A program made the translations under genes and the position numbers. A DNA stretch of 56,266 bases from Phycisphaerae bacterium (GTDB lineage: Bacteria > Planctomycetota > Phycisphaerae > UBA1845). The stretch spans positions 1-56,266 of the forward strand of contig JABWBH010000031.1 of NCBI GenBank assembly GCA_013360585.1, given 5' to 3'. Shown here piece after piece: positions 1-7,983 of this stretch; the first letter of the stretch is position 1, and the number at the start of each line of letters is the position of its first letter. Under the pieces are notes generated by a model. That model made no database searches and was not told the DNA's origin. It was given only the letters and a program-made list of their open reading frames with translations.

Positions 1-100
1 CGCCCGCTGAAGAACCCGGGATCGGTCTTTGTGATGGCGGTTTTTCCCGATGACATTCGCCTGCCGGAGGGACGCGCACCCCTTTTTCAACGGGCCGCTG
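1..100 (+). repeat. ~100 bp interspersed element with inverted ends, copy A
   Basis: This is the first of four copies of one element in the window (others at 3877-3974, 5001-5100 and 46483-46581). It shares the core GGGATCGGTCTTTGTGATG and the right end TTTTTCAACGGGCCGCTG. The left end is at the window edge, so one or two bases may be missing. Its ends are inverted copies of CAGCCCGTTGAA, and the inside has no coding capacity. It lies about 160 bp upstream of the secreted-protein gene. Bases 101-257 hold no gene; I see no convincing promoter there. Confidence 0.75.
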
Positions 101-257
101 ACCGGCTGGAACGCGTCATCCTGCCCGATCCCGGGGCGGAGCGGTTATATGCATTGAACCGGCGTGGAACGTTCGATAAACTGGGGAAGGGGCCAGATCG
201 GTGTTAGGGGCGTCGATGCTGGTTGGGGGTCATCCGTTCAGTTTGAGGAGGAGCATC

Positions 258-2072
258 ATGCGAAGGAATTGGATGGTGGCGTTCGTCTCTGCGGGCGCCG
301 TCGCGACCGGCGGGGTCGCGCTGGCGCAATCGGACCTGACGGCGGAGGGGGCCGTCGCTCGAGGTGAGTCGCCGGTCGTGATTTCAGACACGAGCACGGT
401 TCAACCGCAGATTCAGGCTTTTACGGACTGGAAGGGCGCGGTCACGCTGGTGAAGGAACACCTTCCGCCGCACTCTCGTCCGGATCTGAAGGTCCGCCGG
501 GAGAAGGGCCAGAACGATCTCGCCGCCGGCGGGCTGTCGGACCAGGTGCGCACGACTCCGGGGGCTTTCTTCCCGGGGGTCCAGCAGACGCCGTGGACGC
601 CGCCGGACCCGACGATCGCGGTCGGACCTTCGCACGTGGTCGAGACGGTGAACATGGCGATCGCGTTCTTCAACAAATCGACGGGCGCGCTGGAGTTCTC
701 GCAGAACCTCGACAACACGGGCAATCCCGGTTTCTTCGAGGACGTTGGCGCGGGCAACTTCACGTTTGATCCGAAGTGCTTCTACGACCACTATGAGAAC
801 CGCTTCGTGGTCGTCGCGCTGGAGGTTTACGGTTCGACGCAGGCGTTCATCGACATCGCGGTGTCGGACGACAGCAATCCGCACGGCACGTGGTACAAGT
901 ACCGGACGGACGCGCGGATTTCCGCCAACGGCTGCCAGTACTGGGTGGACTATCCGGGCTTCGGGTATGACCACCGGGCGTATTACGTGACGGGCAACCT
1001 GTTCCGCCTGAACGGGAACTGCAGCGGTTTCGCCGGGGCGGTGTTCCGCACGTTCAACAAGACGCCGCTGCTGGTGGGCAATCCGGCGACGTACACGGAC
1101 ATTCGTGACGGTTCGGCGTACTCGGTGCAGGCGGCGACGTGTCATGATTCGCCGGTGGCGCCGTTTTTCGCCCAGGACTGGAGCACGACGCAGATCCGTC
1201 TGCACGCGATCCGCGACCCACTGGGGACGCCGTCGCTGGTCAGCGCCAACGTGACGGTCCCGAGCTACTCGTATCCGACGGGCGGCGCGCCGAACTCGGG
1301 CGGCAGCACGATCGACGTGCTGGACGGGCGCATCATTAACGTGGCGTACCGGGGCGGGCGGCTTTATGCGGGCCACGGCGTCCGCCTCAACAGCAAGAAC
1401 CAGGCGCGCTGGTACCAGGTCGCCACGAATACCTGGCCGACGAGCGGTTCGCCGACCCTGACGCAGTCTGGCAACGTGGACGGCGGAAGCGGCGTGCATA
1501 CATGGTTCCCCGCGCTGGCGGAGAACAAGTGCGGCGACGTCGGGATGGTGATGGCGATGAGCAGCAGCTCGACGCGGGCCAGCGTCCAGGTCACCGGTCG
1601 TCAGTCGAGCGACGCGCCGGGCACGATGGGGGCGCTGACGCAGGTGGCGCTGAGCACGAGCGGTTACAACGGCGGGCGCTGGGGCGACTACTTCGACACG
1701 AAGGTGGACCCGGTGGACGACACGACGTTCTGGTCGGTCGGCGAGTACGCGATCGGCGGCGGAACGTGGGCGACGTGGATCGCCAGCTTCCAGGTCAGCG
1801 ACTGCGGCGGCGGAGGCGGGAACATCTGCGACGACATCAAGAAGTTCAAGGGCGCGTGCAAGAGCAGCGGCAAGATCGTCGGAAAGCTCGTCTTCACCGA
1901 CACCTCGCATGACGGCCTGCCCGTGACGATGTCGATCGACGGCACGCCTTACAACACGACCGTCAGCGGACGCAGCGCGAAGATCGCGATCTGCTGCTTC
2001 AGCGGAACGCACACGGTCTCGCTGGATGTGCCGAGCGGATGCCGCGGACCGGAGACGGTCACCTGTCCGTAA
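258..2072 (+). CDS. secreted protein of unknown function, planctomycete type
   Basis: A 604-residue protein with an N-terminal signal peptide: basic start MRRNW, a hydrophobic stretch to about residue 22, then ALAQ, a likely signal peptidase I site. The start at 258 is chosen because GAGGAGG lies just upstream; an earlier in-frame ATG at 201 has no such site. The body (about 100-510) is rich in Gly, Asp, Tyr and Trp and looks beta-rich. The last 75 residues form a separate small domain with five or six cysteines, reached through a Gly-rich linker near residue 515. I recognise no catalytic motif. Its role is probably extracellular or at the cell surface. Followed by a strong terminator-like hairpin, so it is probably transcribed alone. 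Confidence 0.85.
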   Translation: MRRNWMVAFVSAGAVATGGVALAQSDLTAEGAVARGESPVVISDTSTVQPQIQAFTDWKGAVTLVKEHLPPHSRPDLKVRREKGQNDLAAGGLSDQVRTTPGAFFPGVQQTPWTPPDPTIAVGPSHVVETVNMAIAFFNKSTGALEFSQNLDNTGNPGFFEDVGAGNFTFDPKCFYDHYENRFVVVALEVYGSTQAFIDIAVSDDSNPHGTWYKYRTDARISANGCQYWVDYPGFGYDHRAYYVTGNLFRLNGNCSGFAGAVFRTFNKTPLLVGNPATYTDIRDGSAYSVQAATCHDSPVAPFFAQDWSTTQIRLHAIRDPLGTPSLVSANVTVPSYSYPTGGAPNSGGSTIDVLDGRIINVAYRGGRLYAGHGVRLNSKNQARWYQVATNTWPTSGSPTLTQSGNVDGGSGVHTWFPALAENKCGDVGMVMAMSSSSTRASVQVTGRQSSDAPGTMGALTQVALSTSGYNGGRWGDYFDTKVDPVDDTTFWSVGEYAIGGGTWATWIASFQVSDCGGGGGNICDDIKKFKGACKSSGKIVGKLVFTDTSHDGLPVTMSIDGTPYNTTVSGRSAKIAICCFSGTHTVSLDVPSGCRGPETVTCP

Positions 2073-2107
2073 CGGGCGGTTCAGGGCGAATTGATCCAGG
2101 TGGGTTC

Positions 2108-2148
2108 GCAGGCCGCGCTTCAGGCATGAGGCGCGGCCTGCTTCGTTT
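2108..2148 (+). terminator. Rho-independent terminator
   Basis: A perfect 11-bp stem, GCAGGCCGCGC paired with GCGCGGCCTGC, closes a 12-nt loop and is followed by TTCGTTTT. It lies 36 bp after the stop of the secreted-protein gene. It could also serve the opposing gene that ends at 2191, although the T-run is on the plus strand. Confidence 0.7.
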
Positions 2149-2190
2149 TCGGCGCGTGTCGGGTTGAGGATCGTTCCGCGTTCCGCGGCG

Positions 2191-2790
2191 TCACCGGCGT
2201 CTGCGGCGTTCGTACTCCTCCCACGCCTCGCGCCCCAGGCGCGATCGGTCCAGCGGCGGCAGGTCGCGCGAAAGCAGCACGCAACGCAATGCGAAAATCG
2301 ACGGCAGCGTCATCGCCAAACCGAATATGACCAGCCCGACGCCCGCGAGGGTCTGCCCCGAGATTTCCAGCCCCAGCCGAAACCCGCAATACAACCACGT
2401 CAGGCTCACCGCCTCGGACACGACGACCGCCGTGACGGCCCCCCGCCCCAGATCCGCCGACAGCGCCAACCCGACCGCCTGCATCGCCAAACCGCCGATG
2501 AACGCCGCAAGCAGGGACGCCGCCTTCAAGGTGTAAGGCAGCCGTTCCTGCGAAAGGTGCTCCCGAACCGACGGTGCAGGGGTCTCGGGGGGATCCAGCA
2601 GCCGCCCCCCTACCAGACCCACCGCGCCAGAAACGAGCATCAGCACAAGCCCCAACACGCTGAAGAGCCGTCCGGTTCCGCGGATGAAGGCGCGAGCTTC
2701 TTCTCCGGAGGACGACGGCGGCGGCTGGTCGAGATACGACGCAGCGGAACGAGCTTGTGCTTCGGAGGTTGATTTGCGGTCGAGAGTCAT
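2191..2790 (-). CDS. four-helix integral membrane protein, unknown function
   Basis: A 199-residue protein with a polar N-terminus containing a Pro/Ser run (about 22-28). Four hydrophobic segments follow, near residues 42-63, 88-110, 117-140 and 145-167, and the tail is highly basic and acidic, ending in an Arg run. No conserved family motif is evident. The first ATG is used; no clear ribosome-binding site precedes it, so the start is uncertain. It is transcribed in the same direction as the HAD gene upstream (118 bp away) and may share its transcript. Confidence 0.65.
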   Translation of the reverse strand: MTLDRKSTSEAQARSAASYLDQPPPSSSGEEARAFIRGTGRLFSVLGLVLMLVSGAVGLVGGRLLDPPETPAPSVREHLSQERLPYTLKAASLLAAFIGGLAMQAVGLALSADLGRGAVTAVVVSEAVSLTWLYCGFRLGLEISGQTLAGVGLVIFGLAMTLPSIFALRCVLLSRDLPPLDRSRLGREAWEEYERRRRR

Positions 2791-2908
2791 GGCGCGCGTC
2801 GATTTCGTCGGCAGATTTCGTTCTGATATCCCGGCGTGAACACGGAGGGACGCGGCGCTTGAAGACGTCCGCCCCGGCGTTCAAACGTTTCCCCAGCGAC
2901 CGGGCATG

Positions 2909-3601
2909 TTACCGGCTCGGGCGATGATCTTCGACCGCCGCTTTCGCACGCAGCGACATCAACCGTCCGGACGCAAGCTCGGTCAGTCTGTCCACCACCA
3001 GGTCCGCATGTCCCAGCTTCTCCCGAGCGTGCTGGGAGGTCAGACCCACGGCGGCGCACCCGGCGGCGAGCGCTGCGTCGATCCCCGCGGGCGCATCCTC
3101 GATGACGACGCACTGACCGGGCGGCAGCCCCAGCCGCTCCGCCGCCAGGAGAAAAACGTCCGGCGCCGGCTTGCCGCGCGTCACGTCTTTTGACGTCACG
3201 ACGGCAGAGAAGTGCGCCGCGACGCCCAGTTCCTCCAGCGCGAGCGCGACGTTCTCCGGCGGCGTCGAGGATCCGATCGCCATCGCCAGCCCGGCGGCAC
3301 GACAATCGCGGATCAACGCCTCAGCGCCGGGCATCGCAATCGAGCGGATCCGACCGCGAATCAGATCGCGGTAGCACGCCTCTTTCTCCTCGCCCAGCCG
3401 CGCAACTTCGGTCTCGTCCACCTCGCGCCCCCAGAGGATCGGGAGGATCGCGCGATTCTGCCGGCCGAACGTGGCGGCGAACTGCTCATCGGTGATGGTT
3501 CGCCCGTGCCGCTCCGCCAGCACACGCCAACTCCGCAGATGCGCCTCAGCGGAATCGATCAGCACTCCGTCCAGGTCAAAGATCACCCCCCGCATCAACA
3601 T
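2909..3601 (-). CDS. HAD-superfamily phosphatase/phosphomutase, beta-PGM-like
   Basis: A 230-residue haloacid dehalogenase-type hydrolase. Motif I is FDLDGVL with the nucleophilic Asp near residue 9, motif II is the Ser/Thr in IGSST, motif III is the Lys in RGKPAPD, and motif IV is VIEDAPAG. The helical C1 cap between motifs I and II and the KPAPDVFLLAAERLG segment place it near beta-phosphoglucomutase and phosphoglycolate phosphatase-like enzymes. It probably acts on a small phosphorylated sugar or glycolate in the cytoplasm; the substrate cannot be read from the sequence. Translation may begin at 3601 or at the ATG two codons later (3595), which matches the usual MRGVIFDLDG start of the family. 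Confidence 0.9.
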   Translation of the reverse strand: MLMRGVIFDLDGVLIDSAEAHLRSWRVLAERHGRTITDEQFAATFGRQNRAILPILWGREVDETEVARLGEEKEACYRDLIRGRIRSIAMPGAEALIRDCRAAGLAMAIGSSTPPENVALALEELGVAAHFSAVVTSKDVTRGKPAPDVFLLAAERLGLPPGQCVVIEDAPAGIDAALAAGCAAVGLTSQHAREKLGHADLVVDRLTELASGRLMSLRAKAAVEDHRPSR

Positions 3602-3876
3602 GCCCGAATATTACTCGGGAGCCGCCGCCGCATCCTCAAGCCCCTCAAGGCGGAACGACCCGGAGTCCGTTGGAGACACAGGAAGCGCCTTTGCAATGCC
3701 TCATTGACAGGGTGGTAGAAGAACACCCCCTTACTTCGACCTTCGCACACGATGCTGCTGTTTGACCGCGTGAATCAGTGTGTTCAGGAGTTTTCGGCGG
3801 CTGCGGCGGGACGTTCGACGGACTCGGCGACGAAGTCACCGTGACCTCCGGGAACTGCCCTTCGTGCGCAAGTTAG

Positions 3877-3974
3877 CCGCCCGTTGAAAAAGGGGTGCGC
3901 CTCCCTCCGGAAGGCGAATTTCATCGGGAAAAACCGGCATTACGAAGACCGATCCCGGGGGTTTCAACGGGCTG
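3877..3974 (-). repeat. ~100 bp interspersed element, copy B (inverted orientation)
   Basis: Read on the minus strand this begins CAGCCCGTTGAA and carries the same core, GGGATCGGTCTTCGTAATG, as the other copies. It ends CCCCTTTTCAACGGGCGG. It lies 33 bp beyond the stop of the 3-hydroxyanthranilate dioxygenase gene. The rest of the gene-free stretch between 3602 and 4007 holds nothing I can identify. Confidence 0.8.
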
Positions 3975-4007
3975 TCAGCCCTCAGGCGCCTCGGATCGCG
4001 GAACGTC

Positions 4008-4547
4008 TCAGCACGACGGCAGCGTCGACACCGGACCCGGCTTGAGCACCTTCGTCCCGCACTTCCGGCATGTGCGCCGGGCGTCGTCCTTCCAGAACGC
4101 CTCCATCGTGTCGCGGAAATGCTCGACGATGTCCTTGCACGCGAACGTGATGTCGCACACCAGCTCGTTGCACTTGCCGCAGTAGAAGACCAGGTGCTCC
4201 ATCTCGTGCGGCGGGCGCACGCGCTCCACGACGATGCCGATCGTGTCCGGTGGCCGCTGCGGCGAATGTGGCACGTTGGGCGGGATGAAGAAGGTGTCCC
4301 CCTCGCGCACCGCGTGATTCACGATCCGCCCGTTCTCGCGCGTCTGCACGACGATGTCGCCCTTGACCTGGTAGAACCACTCCTCCGACTCGGTGATGTG
4401 AAAGTCGTTCCGCGCGTTCGGACCGCCCACCACCATCACGAAAAAGTCCTGACCCCGGTACAGGTACTGGTTGCCCACCGGCGGCTTCAGAAGATGTCGA
4501 TGCTCTTCGATCCAGGCCTTGAGGTTCAGCGGTTTTGCCACGGTCAT
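4008..4547 (-). CDS. nbaC: 3-hydroxyanthranilate 3,4-dioxygenase
   Basis: A 179-residue single-domain cupin that opens the ring of 3-hydroxyanthranilate with O2, the last step of the kynurenine route towards quinolinate/NAD or 2-aminomuconate. Iron ligands are visible as H50 (NDFH), E56 (EEWF) and H94 (VPHSP), with the substrate arginine R46 just before. The C-terminus carries the rubredoxin-like second metal site of bacterial enzymes: C123-x2-C126 and C160-x2-C163. The start at 4547 is preferred because GGGAGA lies at proper spacing; upstream in-frame ATGs have none. No other kynurenine-pathway gene is nearby, so the substrate source is not shown by context. The symbol nbaC is by analogy with Pseudomonas. 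Confidence 0.92.
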   Translation of the reverse strand: MTVAKPLNLKAWIEEHRHLLKPPVGNQYLYRGQDFFVMVVGGPNARNDFHITESEEWFYQVKGDIVVQTRENGRIVNHAVREGDTFFIPPNVPHSPQRPPDTIGIVVERVRPPHEMEHLVFYCGKCNELVCDITFACKDIVEHFRDTMEAFWKDDARRTCRKCGTKVLKPGPVSTLPSC

Positions 4548-5000
4548 GCGCATTCTCCCGGCAGGCCCCGCGACGGCGACGCCCGAGGTCCGCACCCTGT
4601 CGCGGACCCGGGAAGGCGATTCCGCAGGTCCGCACGTTGTCGCGGGGACATCCGCCGCCGGATGCCCGCGAACCCCGCGGAACCGAACCCTCTCGCAACC
4701 CCGTTGCGGTTCCGCCGCAACGGTGAGTCTACCCCCTCGCGGATCGCACGGTCAATGCCGGACAGCGGTTGAAACGCCCGGCGGTCCCGCTCGGACCGCC
4801 GCGCGCGGCCGCCCCGTGCTTCGCCACTTTATGCCTGCCTTCGGTAGCGCATCATCGAACGTCTCAAGCACGCGCGGAAGGCGCAACCTAACTCGGATGT
4901 TCGTCAGACGGACCGCGGACCTCCGGTCCGTCGGGTTGCCCTGACCGAAGATATGAAACCGGCTCAGCCCTGCGACGCGTGCCGACCCTGGATTGGATAA
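4548..5000. other. intergenic region with a 20-bp direct repeat and a hairpin
   Basis: No gene is seen. Two 20-bp copies of AGGTCCGCACNNTGTCGCGG lie at 4586-4605 and 4626-4645, spaced 40 bp apart, upstream of the dioxygenase gene, where they could be operator half-sites (inference). A 9-bp inverted repeat, GACGGACCG/CGGTCCGTC, spans 4907-4932 with an 8-nt loop. It could be a terminator stem without a T-run. The ~100 bp element follows at 5001. Confidence 0.4.
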
Positions 5001-5100
5001 CAGCCCGTTGAAGAACCCGGGATCGGTCTTTGTGATGCCGGTTTTTCTCGGATGACATTGGCCTCCCGGAGGGGAGGCGCACGCCTTTTTCAACGGGCTG
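5001..5100 (+). repeat. ~100 bp interspersed element, copy C (best preserved)
   Basis: Exactly 100 bp. It begins CAGCCCGTTGAAGAA and ends TTTTTCAACGGGCTG, giving inverted ends that match at 14 of 15 positions. The inside matches copy A almost base for base across GGGATCGGTCTTTGTGATG and the CCGGAGGGG...GGCGCAC part. It contains no open reading frame for a transposase, so if mobile it would be moved in trans. Flanking target duplication is not clear (left GATAA, right ATAGG). Confidence 0.85.
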
Positions 5101-5190
5101 ATAGGGAAAAACGCGGGTCCGAAGTATCATCGACAGGGCGCGGGTACGATGCGCCCCGGCGCGATCAGCACGAAAGCAATGCGCCATGAC

Positions 5191-5310
5191 GTGATGAGCG
5201 CGGCTGAACACAGTCGGAAGCGGGTGAGCAAAGTCCGTGGCGAATGAGGGCGGATGAGCACGTTTGAGAACGGTCGAAGGCGCTTGAGCACGGTAGGAGG
5301 CGGATGAGCA
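5191..5310 (+). repeat. imperfect 30-bp tandem repeat overlapping a start codon
   Basis: The decamer CGNNTGAGCA recurs at 5221, 5251, 5281 and 5301, with a related GTGATGAGCG at 5191. The spacing is 30, 30, 30 and then 20 bp. The best pair, CGGATGAGCACGTTTGA at 5251 and CGGATGAGCACGCTTGA at 5301, differ at one base. The last unit contains the start codon (5304) of the next gene, so the array looks like repeated copying of that gene's translation-initiation region. Confidence 0.6.
5254..5307 (+). CDS. possible 17-codon leader minigene
   Basis: An ATG inside the tandem repeat opens a 17-codon frame (starting MSTFENGRRR) whose TGA overlaps the ATG at 5304 as ATGA. The overlap would allow translational coupling to the downstream gene. 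It begins with the same codons as that gene because both starts sit in repeat units. It may simply be a by-product of the duplication; no ribosome-binding site of good quality precedes it. Confidence 0.25.
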   Translation: MSTFENGRRRLSTVGGG

Positions 5311-5900
5311 CGCTTGAACAATTCATCCACGAAGTCGATTTCTGCGGGCAAGTCGCGTCCGCGGCGAACATGCTGTTTCGCGACCTTGCCGCGGGCGATC
5401 CGGCCGCCTTCCCGTTCGGCGAAGCCCGTGTCGAGGGCTTCGGTACGGGCGCGGTCCGGCGGAAGCGAAAAGACCTGCGAATCTTCGAACCCGCCGCGTC
5501 GGGCGGGCGGCTGGCGCTGTGCGGCGAAGTGAAGCTGCCCGGCACGCCCGAAGGCCGCTCTGCGTTCGATGATCGGCTCTATCAGGACGCGGCGCAGAAG
5601 GCCGACAACGCCGGCGTCCGGTTTTTCTTTACCTGGAACGTCAACGAATTCGTCCTGTGGGACCGAAGCCAGTGGGAGAAGCCGCCGCTTGAACGCCGTG
5701 TGCGCGCCTGGAAGCTCGGGCTGACGCTGGCGAGTCCCGAAGACGTAGCACGCCCCGAGAATCTGGACTTCATCCGCACGCGCTTCCTGCCCGACCTGTT
5801 GCGCGACCTGATTGACATCATAGACGAGTGCCGGTTGAGAGGTCGTAACAAGTGCCGTAGGATTCGTCCGTGCATGCTGACGAATCTTATCTTGATCTGA
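5304..5900 (+). pseudogene. N-terminal fragment of a large Eco57I/N6-methylase-type protein
   Basis: The first ~185 residues look like the N-terminal nuclease-like domain of large (about 1000 residues) restriction-methylase proteins. A GEVKLPG strand follows a conserved Asp (RKRKDLRI), then QDAAQKAD and FFFTWNVNEFVLWD. After RDLIDIIDE (about residue 184) the reading frame continues only 15 more residues of unrelated, basic sequence. The methylase core (NPPY) and recognition domains expected next are absent. The start at 5304 has AGGAGG 5 bp upstream. Its end overlaps the start of the endonuclease gene. Family assignment is from memory of such N-termini. It could instead be a short stand-alone subunit. 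Confidence 0.6.
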
Positions 5901-6664
5901 TTCGCAACGCTCTGCGCGTTTGCTTAAACTACAAGCCCGCGTTCGGTTACGGCAGCGGCAACCGAATCACTCTGGAACGTTTTCAACAGATTTATCGCGA
6001 AGACGAGTTCTACTCCTGGTTCGGGCTTGACTCGCCGCTCGTCTACGCCGCGCACAAGGCGGCCGGCGGCATGACCTCGGTTTACCGGCAAATTGGGCTC
6101 GGCTGCCAACTGCTATTCCAGAATATCCTGCAAGATTCGCTGGGACTCTCTCCGGCCGATGCGACATGGTCCTACAAGCTCAAGGCGAAGGGTACGAAAG
6201 GCCGCACGCTGTCACTCGACGGCCGCATTCCGCTCGACAAGATCACGGACGCTCCGGCGCGCCAACGCTGCGCGGCATGGTTGGCGGGGGCGATCGCTTC
6301 CGTGGGACTGAAGGACAGAAGCGCGCAATCGCTGGACGGCTGCGTGTTCGAGGTGCGGCAGGGATACAAAAGCAACGACGCCAAGCGGCAGAACGCAGAC
6401 GTCTCGAACGCTGCGAACGCCTTCGCCCACCGCTATCTGCCGGTGATGCTGCTCTTGTCGGTGCAGATTCCCGTGAATCTCGCCGAGCGTTACGCGCGGG
6501 CGCACTGGCTGATCCTCCGGGGCACGGTCGGCGGCAGTGCGATCGACTCGACGTACGTTTTCTGCCGCGACGTGCTCGGCTACGACCTGGCCGGTTTCTT
6601 CCGCCGCAATTCGGCCGCGATCAAGGCCGAAACGCTGGCCGTCTTCGAGGGGCTACTGAGATGA
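5870..6664 (+). CDS. candidate type II restriction endonuclease
   Basis: A 264-residue protein beginning at a GTG (5870). Its stop overlaps the methyltransferase start by four bases (ATGA), so the two are translationally coupled. The segment CVFEVRQGYKSNDAKRQNAD (about 158-177) has the spacing of a restriction-type active site, with E161 and the basic K167/K172, and resembles the conserved core of known type II enzymes partnered with this class of methyltransferase. Earlier conserved-looking elements are GYGSGNRIT (26-34) and WFGLDSPLVYAAHKAAGG (50-67). A clean PD-(D/E)xK motif is not obvious, so the function rests mainly on context. The recognition site cannot be inferred. Confidence 0.65.
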   Translation: MHADESYLDLIRNALRVCLNYKPAFGYGSGNRITLERFQQIYREDEFYSWFGLDSPLVYAAHKAAGGMTSVYRQIGLGCQLLFQNILQDSLGLSPADATWSYKLKAKGTKGRTLSLDGRIPLDKITDAPARQRCAAWLAGAIASVGLKDRSAQSLDGCVFEVRQGYKSNDAKRQNADVSNAANAFAHRYLPVMLLLSVQIPVNLAERYARAHWLILRGTVGGSAIDSTYVFCRDVLGYDLAGFFRRNSAAIKAETLAVFEGLLR

Positions 6665-7974
6665 ACACGGGATTGTTCGGCCAGCCTCTGACCAACACCA
6701 GCCCCGCGAACGGCCTGGGTCGGCGCGACCACCTCACGTTCCGCGGCAACGTCGCGATCGGGCGACATGGCTGGCTGCGCCTGACGCCCGCATACTCACT
6801 TCATCTTGTCCGCGAACTTCTCAAGCAGAGCGGGCCGGACGAAACTGTCCTCGAACCATTCTCCGGCACGGGCACGACGCCGCTGGCGTGTGCGTCGCTT
6901 GGCATCCGCTGCGATGCCGTGGATATCAACCCGTTTCTCGTCTGGCTTGGCAATCTGAAGCTGACGCGTTTTGACAATGGAACGGCTCGCGCGGTGAAAT
7001 CGGCGGCGGGCCGTATCGCCGAAAAAGCACGCAACCCGCGCACGGCGGCGTGGAAACCGGACCTGCACCAGATCGAAAAGTGGTGGGACGCGCCGACGCT
7101 CCACACCCTGGCGGCCCTGTGCGATGGCATCCGCAAACCACCACGTGAGCGGGCCGCGGGTGTTTCCGATCTGCTATCCGTGGCGTTCTGCCGCGTGATG
7201 ATCCAGAGCGCCAACGTCTCCTTCGGTCACCAGTCGATGTCCTTCAAGAAGAACGGCGAGGGCGGCGGACTTGTCCCGGAAACTCCGGCGCATGCGGCCG
7301 AACGCATCGCCGCAGCGTTCGTGACCGCCGCGAACGAAGTGGCTGACAGCCTGGACGTTGAACCGCCCACGGCCGACTGTCGCGTCGTCCTGGGAGATTC
7401 GCGCGACCTGTCCGCTGCACTTCCAGCCGGGAAGCAGCGTTACACCGCGGTCATCACGTCCCCGCCGTATCCCAACCGCATGAGCTACATCCGCGAGCTT
7501 CGTCCGTACATGTACTGGCTCGGCTATCTGTCCGACGGCCGTGCCGCGGGTGAGCTCGATTGGAAAGCTATCGGCGGTACATGGGGCTGCGCGACAAGCC
7601 TGTTGAACTCATGGAAACCTAGCGGGCCCGGCGAGATACCCTTTCCGGAATTCAACCGGATCATCCGTGAAATCAGCGCCGGCCACATGCTGCTGGGCCG
7701 CTATGTCCATAAGTACTTCGAGGACATCAAAGCGCACATTGTGAGCTTGCGCAAGGTGCTGGCGCCCGGCGCTCGGTGCCATTACATCGTTGGCAACAGC
7801 AAATTCTACGACACCGTGTTGCCGGTCGAGGACATCTACACAGCGCTGTTTGAGGATGCCGGGTTCGTCGATGTGCGAGTCGAGACGATCCGCAAGCGCA
7901 CGAGCAAGAAAGAGTTATACGAGTTCATTGTGCATGCGCGCGCACTTAGCCGCGATTGTCGTGTGAACGGATGA
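6661..7974 (+). CDS. DNA methyltransferase (amino-methylating, TSPPY type)
   Basis: A 437-residue SAM-dependent DNA methyltransferase. The SAM-binding motif I, EPFSGTGTT, lies at about 65-73, and the catalytic motif IV, TSPPY, at 266-270, followed by RMSYIRELRPYMYWLG. The TSPPY form is typical of cytosine-N4 enzymes but also of some adenine-N6 enzymes. Motif I comes well before motif IV, the reverse of the classical N4 beta order, with about 190 residues between them. It overlaps the endonuclease gene upstream by 4 bp, a standard restriction-modification pairing, and presumably protects the host from that enzyme. A longer in-frame opening upstream (from 6166) overlaps the endonuclease in another frame and is not used. 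Confidence 0.9.
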   Translation: MNTGLFGQPLTNTSPANGLGRRDHLTFRGNVAIGRHGWLRLTPAYSLHLVRELLKQSGPDETVLEPFSGTGTTPLACASLGIRCDAVDINPFLVWLGNLKLTRFDNGTARAVKSAAGRIAEKARNPRTAAWKPDLHQIEKWWDAPTLHTLAALCDGIRKPPRERAAGVSDLLSVAFCRVMIQSANVSFGHQSMSFKKNGEGGGLVPETPAHAAERIAAAFVTAANEVADSLDVEPPTADCRVVLGDSRDLSAALPAGKQRYTAVITSPPYPNRMSYIRELRPYMYWLGYLSDGRAAGELDWKAIGGTWGCATSLLNSWKPSGPGEIPFPEFNRIIREISAGHMLLGRYVHKYFEDIKAHIVSLRKVLAPGARCHYIVGNSKFYDTVLPVEDIYTALFEDAGFVDVRVETIRKRTSKKELYEFIVHARALSRDCRVNG

Positions 7975-7983
7975 AGCTCGCCC

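Noticed and set aside
384-2012. Long minus-strand frame opposite the secreted protein
   Set aside because: Arg-rich composition typical of an antisense shadow; no start signal or motif.
3750-3876. Short plus-strand reading with GVFGGCGGTFDG and NCPSC, perhaps the tail of a decayed surface protein
   Set aside because: Too short and without upstream continuation; frame is not supported by any start.
5001-5100. Target-site duplication around the 100-bp element
   Set aside because: Flanks GATAA and ATAGG share only two or three bases, not convincing.
5191-5310. CRISPR-like array
   Set aside because: Unit period is 30 bp with no unique spacers; units are imperfect and joined directly.
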